From contig CAVRJK010000002.1 in the NCBI GenBank assembly GCA_963721645.1, positions 186,001-250,000 on the forward strand: DNA of 64,000 bases. The letters are read 5' to 3'. Numbering within the stretch: position 1 is the stretch's first letter; each line of letters begins with the position of its first letter. A model generated the notes under the pieces. The model worked only from the letters and a program-made list of their open reading frames with translations. It was not told the origin of the DNA and did not search any database. Below, piece by piece: positions 58,746-64,000 of the stretch. The DNA is from JALZKA01 sp963721645. GTDB lineage: Bacteria > Actinomycetota > Thermoleophilia > Solirubrobacterales > 70-9. Position numbers and translations under genes: made by a program.

Positions 58746-60235
58746 GGCGGCTCTTCGGCATTTTCGGGGCGCTTTGCGCCACGTCGGCGCTCCTGGTCGT
58801 CGGCTCCGGCGCCTCTGAGGAGAAGGGAGACACCTACCTCGTCCGCGCGATCTTCGACAACGCGAGCTTCCTCGTCGAGGCGGAGGAGGTGCGCATCGCG
58901 GGTGCCAAGGTCGGCCAGGTCCAGTCCGTGAGCGTCACCCTGGAGGGCGAGCGCGCGCACGAGGACGGCTCGGACGACCCGGGGAAGGCGATCGTGGTGA
59001 TGGAGATCACGGATCCGGGCTTCCAGGACTGGCGTCAAGACGCGTCGTGCCTGGTCCGCCCGCAGTCACTTCTGGGCGAGAAGTTCGTCGAATGCCAGGC
59101 AACGCAGCCGCGCGCACCGGGAACCGAGCCGCCGCCTGAGCTCGACGTCATTCCGGACGGCGAGGTCGGCGAGGGCCAGCGCTTCCTGCCGGTCGAGAAC
59201 AACGGCAAGGCCGTGGATCTCGACCTGATCAACAACATCATGCGTGAGCCGTATCCCGACCGGTTCCGGCTGATCCTGAACGAACTGGGCATCGGCCTTG
59301 CCACCCGCGGTGAGGACCTCGAGGAGATCATCATCCGGGGCAACCCGGCGCTGCGCGAGACCAACGAGCTGCTTGCTCTCCTCAAGGGCCAGACGCAGAC
59401 GCTCAACAACCTCGCGCGGGACGGCGACCGCTCGCTGGCGCCGCTTGCCAGGGAGCGCGAACGCCTCACGGGCTTCATCAACAAGGCGACGATCGCCGGC
59501 GAGGCCACGGCCGAGCGCTCCGCCGAGCTCGAGGCCGGATTCCAGCGCATGCCCGCGTTCTTTCGCGAGCTCCGCCTGACGATGGGAGAGCTCGAGAGCT
59601 TCACCGACGCCGCCACACCGGTCGTTTCCGACCTGGGCGACGCAGCCCCGGCGATCACCCGCTCGACCGAGGCTCTCGGACCCTTCGCGCGCGCCGGACG
59701 TGTCGCGTTCATCTCCCTCGGCGAGAACGCAGAAACCGCACGGCCGGACCTCGTCGCCTCCGTCCCCGTCATCAAGGACCTGGGACGCCTCGCCGACGAG
59801 ACCGAGCCAGGCGCCCGCTTGCTGGACACCCTGCTTACGGACTTCCGCAAGAACTTCGGGCTCGAAAACCTGATGAGCTTCTTCTTCTACGGCGCCGGCG
59901 CCACCAACGGCTTCGACTCGTTCGGCCACTTCGTGCGTGCGGTCGTCCCCGCCAACAACTGCTTCACCTACAAGGCGCCCAACCCCGAGCCTGGTTGCTC
60001 TTACGCATTCCAGGGCAATTCCGCGGCCAGGGCGGCTGCTCAGCGGAGCTTCCTCGACCCGATCGATCTCGAGGCGGTGCTCGAGGCCGGCGAGGCGGAC
60101 GAGACACTTGACGCAGCATCGGAGACGGAGGACCAGGAGTCGACGCTCGACGGTGGGGCCGCCGACACCGGCGCCAGCGCAAAGGACATGGGCGCGATGC
60201 TCGACTTCCTGGTCGGCGGGGAGGATTCGAAGTGA
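58742..60235 (+). CDS. MCE family protein 2
   Basis: A 497-aa protein from the GTG at 58742. An N-terminal hydrophobic segment (LFGIFGALCATSALLVVGSG) precedes an MCE domain (about 30-115, FLVEAEEVRIAGAKVGQVQS). The central region is helical, and the C-terminal ~90 residues contain a Cys pair (NNCFTYK and EPGCSYAF) and an acidic tail. It is coupled on both sides by four-base overlaps (GTGA). The MCE domain carries an acidic insert (EGERAHEDGSDDPGKA) not seen in the others here. Confidence 0.9.
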   Translation: MRRLFGIFGALCATSALLVVGSGASEEKGDTYLVRAIFDNASFLVEAEEVRIAGAKVGQVQSVSVTLEGERAHEDGSDDPGKAIVVMEITDPGFQDWRQDASCLVRPQSLLGEKFVECQATQPRAPGTEPPPELDVIPDGEVGEGQRFLPVENNGKAVDLDLINNIMREPYPDRFRLILNELGIGLATRGEDLEEIIIRGNPALRETNELLALLKGQTQTLNNLARDGDRSLAPLARERERLTGFINKATIAGEATAERSAELEAGFQRMPAFFRELRLTMGELESFTDAATPVVSDLGDAAPAITRSTEALGPFARAGRVAFISLGENAETARPDLVASVPVIKDLGRLADETEPGARLLDTLLTDFRKNFGLENLMSFFFYGAGATNGFDSFGHFVRAVVPANNCFTYKAPNPEPGCSYAFQGNSAARAAAQRSFLDPIDLEAVLEAGEADETLDAASETEDQESTLDGGAADTGASAKDMGAMLDFLVGGEDSK

Positions 60236-61680
60236 GGCGGAACGTCGGCTCCACGCTCGCAGCGAGCCCCACGATGGTCGGCTCGATCACCGTTCTCATC
60301 TCGGTGGTCGCAGTGTTTTTGGCCTACAACGCCAACTCCGGCCTGCCCTTCGTCCCGACCTACAACATCTCGGCCCAGGTCGAGAGCGCGAACTCCCTCG
60401 TTCCGGGCAACGAAGTCCGTATCGGGGGCGTACGTGTGGGCGTGGTGAGCGAGATAACTCCGGTCGCTGCGGAGGACGGCTCCGTCTCTGCAATCTTCGA
60501 CCTCACGCTCGACGAGGACGCCCAACCGATCCCCACGGACTCGACGATCATCATCCGGGCGCGGTCGGCCCTGGGCCTCCAGTACCTGGAGATCAACCGG
60601 GGGACGTCGTCGGAGGAGTTCGAGGTGGGAGAGACCATCCCGCTGAGCGCCAATGTGCCGGAGCCGGTGGAGTTCGACGACGTGCTCTCGACCTTCGACG
60701 AGCCTACGCGCGTGGCGATTCAAGCCAACCTGGTCGAGTTCGGAAACGCCCTGGCAGGCCGCGGTGTCGACCTGAACGGCGCTCTGGGTGAGCTGGCCGA
60801 GACCGTTGACTTCCTGGAGCCTGTTGCCCGGAACCTGAGCGATCCGGACACGAAGCTGTCGCGTTTCATCAACGCCCTGGCCAATACGGCAGCCGAAGTT
60901 GCACCGGTGGCCGAGCAGCAGGCGCAGATGTTCGCCAACCTGGACACGACCTTCGGCGCGTTCGCAAACGTCGCACGCCCCTTCATTCAGGAAACGATCT
61001 CCGAGACGCCCCCGACGCTTGACGTCGGCACGCAGGCGCTGCCGGTCATCCGTCCTTTCCTCGAGAACAGCGCCGGGCTCTTCAATGACCTCCAGCCGGG
61101 AGTTGACGCGTTCGTCGCCACATCGCCCGCAATCGCCGATGCGCTCGAGGTCGGGGCCCCGGTGCTCCGTGACTCGGTCGAGTTCAACGAGCAGCTCGGC
61201 CCCACGGCTAGGTCGGTTCGAAACTTGAACGACGACGCGGATGCGCGCGCGGGCATCGAGCGCCTGCGCGAGACCTCGACCGTCCTGTCGCCGACCCTGC
61301 GCTTCGTCACGCCCGCTCAAACGGTCTGCAACTACGCCGCGATCCTCGCTGACAACCTCAGGAGCACGTTCGGTCAGGGGATAGGCACGGGGACCTGGCA
61401 GCGGGCAGAGATCATCATCGCGCCGCAGGGGCAGAATCTGGCCGACCCCAACGAGCTGAGCCCCCCGAACAACGAGGGCTCACCCTCGACAGCTCCAGCC
61501 AGTGGCGGCGGCAACGCTTTGGGGAACTTCCTGCATACGAACCCCTACCCGAATACCTCCGCGCCCGGCCAGGAGCAGGAGTGCGAGGCCGGCAACGAAG
61601 GCTGGCTCCCAAACCAGCCCGTGATCGGGAACGTTCCGGGCAATCAGGGCCTCAACACAAGAGAGACGGTGGCCCCTTGA
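60232..61680 (+). CDS. MCE family protein 3
   Basis: A 482-aa protein from the GTG at 60232. It has an N-terminal helix (TMVGSITVLISVVAVFLAYN) and an MCE domain (about 40-130, SLVPGNEVRIGGVRVGVVSE). A long alpha-helical part follows (LVEFGNALAGRGVDLNGALG), and the C-terminal tail is rich in Asn/Pro/Gly. It overlaps the preceding and following genes by four bases. The tail has a Cys in EQECEAGNEG. Confidence 0.9.
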   Translation: MRRNVGSTLAASPTMVGSITVLISVVAVFLAYNANSGLPFVPTYNISAQVESANSLVPGNEVRIGGVRVGVVSEITPVAAEDGSVSAIFDLTLDEDAQPIPTDSTIIIRARSALGLQYLEINRGTSSEEFEVGETIPLSANVPEPVEFDDVLSTFDEPTRVAIQANLVEFGNALAGRGVDLNGALGELAETVDFLEPVARNLSDPDTKLSRFINALANTAAEVAPVAEQQAQMFANLDTTFGAFANVARPFIQETISETPPTLDVGTQALPVIRPFLENSAGLFNDLQPGVDAFVATSPAIADALEVGAPVLRDSVEFNEQLGPTARSVRNLNDDADARAGIERLRETSTVLSPTLRFVTPAQTVCNYAAILADNLRSTFGQGIGTGTWQRAEIIIAPQGQNLADPNELSPPNNEGSPSTAPASGGGNALGNFLHTNPYPNTSAPGQEQECEAGNEGWLPNQPVIGNVPGNQGLNTRETVAP

Positions 61681-63215
61681 CCGGCCGCAAGACAGCGCCG
61701 AGTGGCGCCAACCAGACTCAGTACGACCCGCGCGTTTGGGGCGCGAAGTATCGCGGCCGCGGTCCGGTGCCGCTGGCGATCTTCCTGCTGCTCGTGCTCA
61801 CGGTCGGCTCCTATCTGGCCTATACGAAGGACATCCCGTTCATCGGAGCCGGGACGGATGTCAAGGCGACCTTTGCCAACGCGACTACTCTGCGGAGCAC
61901 CTCGCCGGTGCGCATCGCAGGCGTGAACGTGGGCACCGTGACCGCCGTCGAAGGTGAGGGCGACGTCGCCAAGGTGACGATGACCCTCAAGGACGAGGCC
62001 CTGCCGATCCACGAGGACGCGACCGCGACGATCCGTCCGCGGCTCTTCTTGGAGGGCAACTTTTTCGTCGACTTGAAGCCCGGGTCGCCTTCCTCGCCCG
62101 AACTCGATGGCGACGGTGAGATTCCGATAACCCAGACCTCGACCTCGGTGCAGATCGACGAGGTTCTGGCTGCGCTGCAAAGCGACACGCGGGAAGGACT
62201 CAAGGGCCTCCTCTCCGGCTACGGGACGGCGCTCACCTACGAGCCGAGCGCAGCCGACGACGCCGGCCAGGAGACAATTTCGAAGGGCAAGACCGGCGCT
62301 GAGGCGCTCGCCGACTCGCTCCGGTTCGGCGGCGATGCTGGGCGTGGGACGGCGATCGTGAACCAAGCCCTGCTCGGAAAGGAGAGGCACGACCTTTCCG
62401 GACTGATCAGCGCCCAGCGCGATGTCTTCAAGGAGCTCGGAACGGTCGAAGCAGAGCTCCAGAGCCTGATCACCGCCTTCAACACGACGGCCGGCGCCCT
62501 GGCCCAGGAACAGGACAATGTTCGCGCGACGATCCGAGAGCTGGGCCCCACATTGGAGGCGGCGCGGCCATCGCTCGCGAACCTGAACGAGGCGTTGCCG
62601 CCGCTGCGGGCCTATGTCCTCGCGCTCGAGCCGGGCGTGGCAGAGCTTCCCGACCTGATCGAGGCGGCAACGCCGTGGCTGGGTTCGACCGAAGACCTTC
62701 TCGCCCAGGACGCGCTCGGCGGGCTGGCCGAGGAGCTTCGCCGCGGTGCGCCGGTGACCGCGGGCGCCACCAAGACCGCCCTGCCGCTGATGCAGGAGCT
62801 CTCGGACCTCTCCCGCTGCGTGACGGACAATCTCGATCCGACCTTCGAGACCTCGATAACGGTCGATCCGAACGTCCCGCCGGCAAACCAGCAGCCCGCC
62901 TACCTCGACTTCCTCGACTCGGTCGTCAATACCGCGGGCGCGGCCTCGAGCTTTGACGGCAACGGGTCGTACCTCCGCTCGCTCGTCGGGGGCGGCGACG
63001 TGCTCACCCAGATGACGAACCCCTCCCCGACAAACGGCAACAACCTGATCTTCGGCAACACGATCGAGCCCGTGATCGGGACCCAGCCCCCGCTTCCCGC
63101 CGGTCAAAACCCGCCTGCTTACAAGCCCAACGAGGAGTGCTACAAGTCCGATCCCGCCGCCCTGAACGGCCCCGCCGCCACGCAGGGTGCCCCTCTACCC
63201 ACGCCTACTCCATGA
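61677..63215 (+). CDS. MCE family protein 4
   Basis: A 512-aa protein from the TTG at 61677, chosen because it overlaps the previous stop (TTGA), like the other junctions of this operon. The open frame upstream lies inside the preceding gene. A single helix (VPLAIFLLLVLTVGSYLAYT) precedes the MCE domain (about 55-150, LRSTSPVRIAGVNVGTVTAV). The tail is Pro/Asn-rich with NEECYKSD. It overlaps the next gene by four bases. Confidence 0.9.
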   Translation: MTGRKTAPSGANQTQYDPRVWGAKYRGRGPVPLAIFLLLVLTVGSYLAYTKDIPFIGAGTDVKATFANATTLRSTSPVRIAGVNVGTVTAVEGEGDVAKVTMTLKDEALPIHEDATATIRPRLFLEGNFFVDLKPGSPSSPELDGDGEIPITQTSTSVQIDEVLAALQSDTREGLKGLLSGYGTALTYEPSAADDAGQETISKGKTGAEALADSLRFGGDAGRGTAIVNQALLGKERHDLSGLISAQRDVFKELGTVEAELQSLITAFNTTAGALAQEQDNVRATIRELGPTLEAARPSLANLNEALPPLRAYVLALEPGVAELPDLIEAATPWLGSTEDLLAQDALGGLAEELRRGAPVTAGATKTALPLMQELSDLSRCVTDNLDPTFETSITVDPNVPPANQQPAYLDFLDSVVNTAGAASSFDGNGSYLRSLVGGGDVLTQMTNPSPTNGNNLIFGNTIEPVIGTQPPLPAGQNPPAYKPNEECYKSDPAALNGPAATQGAPLPTPTP

Positions 63216-64000
63216 AGCGCGCGATCAGAGAGCACGCCAAGGAGTTCGCCGCGATCGTGGCGCTGGTCATCTTCGGGATGGCGACGACGCTCTACATCCT
63301 TTCCAACCAGCAGGCGCCCTACCCGGCATGGATCCCGATCCTGGGCGAGGAGACGTTCGAGCTCAAGGCCGATCTGGAGACTGCCCAGGCGATTACCCCG
63401 GGCCAGGGCCAGACTGTGAATGTGGCCGGAATCAAGGTCGGCGACATCACCGAGGTTGAGCTGGACGACGGGCATGCGGTGGTCACGATGCTGGTCGAGG
63501 AACGCTACGAGGGCCTCATCAAGGAGGACGCCACCGTCCTGGTCAGGCCGCGTACCGGCCTCCAGGACATGACCTTGGAGGTCGATCCGGGCGCCGCTGA
63601 CACTGCGATGGAAGACGGCGACACGATCCCGCTCGATTCAACGGTGCGAAACGTCCCTCCGGACGAGTTCCTTGCGGCTCTCGACGGCGACACGCGCGAC
63701 TACCTGAAGCTTTTGGTCCAGGGCGGCTCAGAGGGACTGGCCGAGAACGGCGAGGAGGCCTCGGCCGTCTTCCGTCGCTTCTCGCCGCTCGCCAAGTACC
63801 TCGCAAAGCTGAACGGCGCGCTTTCTGAGCGCGACGACGCGATCCGCCGCTCGATCACCTCCTTCAAGGAGGTATCCGAGGCTCTTGGCGGATCCGACAC
63901 GCGCCTCGCTGAGTTCGTTTCTTCCTCAAACGACGTGCTCTCGGCGTTCGCCAGGCAGGAGGCGTCCCTCAGGGCGACGTTCCAGGAGTTGCCGGGCGCG
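63212..64000 (+). CDS. MCE family protein 5 (partial, cut by the window end)
   Basis: The first 263 codons are present from the ATG at 63212, which overlaps the previous stop (ATGA). It has an N-terminal helix (EFAAIVALVIFGMATTLYIL) and an MCE domain (about 45-120, PGQGQTVNVAGIKVGDITEV with VVTMLVEERYE). The helical domain has begun by the window edge (SGGS-like loops around EALGGSDTRLAEF). The operon therefore continues to the right, where the remaining mce genes and possibly the permease may lie. Confidence 0.9.
   Translation, partial: MKRAIREHAKEFAAIVALVIFGMATTLYILSNQQAPYPAWIPILGEETFELKADLETAQAITPGQGQTVNVAGIKVGDITEVELDDGHAVVTMLVEERYEGLIKEDATVLVRPRTGLQDMTLEVDPGAADTAMEDGDTIPLDSTVRNVPPDEFLAALDGDTRDYLKLLVQGGSEGLAENGEEASAVFRRFSPLAKYLAKLNGALSERDDAIRRSITSFKEVSEALGGSDTRLAEFVSSSNDVLSAFARQEASLRATFQELPGA

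Noticed and set aside
61581..61676. N-terminal extension of MCE protein 4
   Set aside because: It lies inside MCE protein 3 in another frame; the TTG at 61677 with a TTGA overlap fits the other junctions.
1..64000. Integrated phage, insertion sequence or CRISPR array
   Set aside because: No transposase, integrase, capsid or Cas gene and no repeat-spacer array could be seen.

Overview
This window is high-GC, gene-dense bacterial chromosome. The gene content points to an actinobacterium, most likely class Thermoleophilia (Solirubrobacterales or a relative). The reasons are an mce operon, LytR-CpsA-Psr and YbaB/RecR/DnaX neighbours, frequent GTG/TTG starts, ATGA/GTGA/TTGA gene overlaps, SCP2-type domains and a large Alu-type SRP RNA. 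The placement is inference from gene content, since no 16S rRNA lies in the window. I see no prophage, insertion sequence or CRISPR array. It reads as core genome with small scars: an internally deleted AHSA1-type gene, half of a VapC/PIN gene and a 3' tRNA fragment.

Layout. 0-4 kb: the end of an HxlR-like regulator overlapping a DrrAB-type ABC exporter, an SDR, a small secreted protein, a VOC protein and the AHSA1 remnant. 4-6 kb: a divergent pair of a CarH/LitR-type cobalamin photoreceptor-repressor and an ECF sigma factor, with 11-bp-spaced TAGACA repeats at both ends of the shared promoter region. 6-11 kb: secreted proteins (VCBS repeats, I36-like, two M15-like), tRNA-Val(CAC), an SDR and the SRP RNA. 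10.7-13.5 kb: dnaX-ybaB-recR. 13.5-16.2 kb: padR-MMPL exporter with a perfect palindrome. 16.3-20 kb: a degenerate GH3 protein, then lysC and asd separated by the PIN remnant.

20-30.6 kb, minus strand: a possible very long operon. It holds a cytochrome-b type succinate dehydrogenase (sdhCAB), a second SdhA/SdhB set with a HdrB-like CCG-domain subunit instead of a cytochrome, a 51-aa protein, a CPA2 antiporter, an ArsB/NhaD transporter and a CBS protein. Icd and Mdh at 38-40 kb add further TCA-cycle capacity.

30.7-37.9 kb: a diguanylate cyclase, an M50-CBS site-2 protease, two paralogous lipoproteins flanking a crotonase, an AidB-like acyl-CoA dehydrogenase and an SCP2 protein. 40-45.4 kb: a secreted protein, an MFS transporter, a second MMPL exporter, an AT-hook winged-helix protein and a fatty-acid-hydroxylase-like protein. 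45.5-48.7 kb: a tiny Cys-rich protein, a PAS-GGDEF-EAL protein, a membrane protein and a TetR regulator. 48.7-57.2 kb: a secreted protein, a di-iron ferritin-like/SCP2 fusion divergent from a TetR gene over a perfect 28-bp palindrome, a MOSC protein, glycyl-tRNA synthetase, an FmdB protein with a Ser-rich tail, an LCP protein, a ROK kinase and RsmI. 57.3-64 kb: at least five consecutive MCE proteins, the last cut by the window edge, with no YrbE/MlaE permease just upstream.

The candidates most worth study are the CarH/sigma switch, the doubled succinate dehydrogenase with its antiporter tail, and the di-iron/SCP2/TetR unit. Each resembles known families, and novelty cannot be claimed without database searches.
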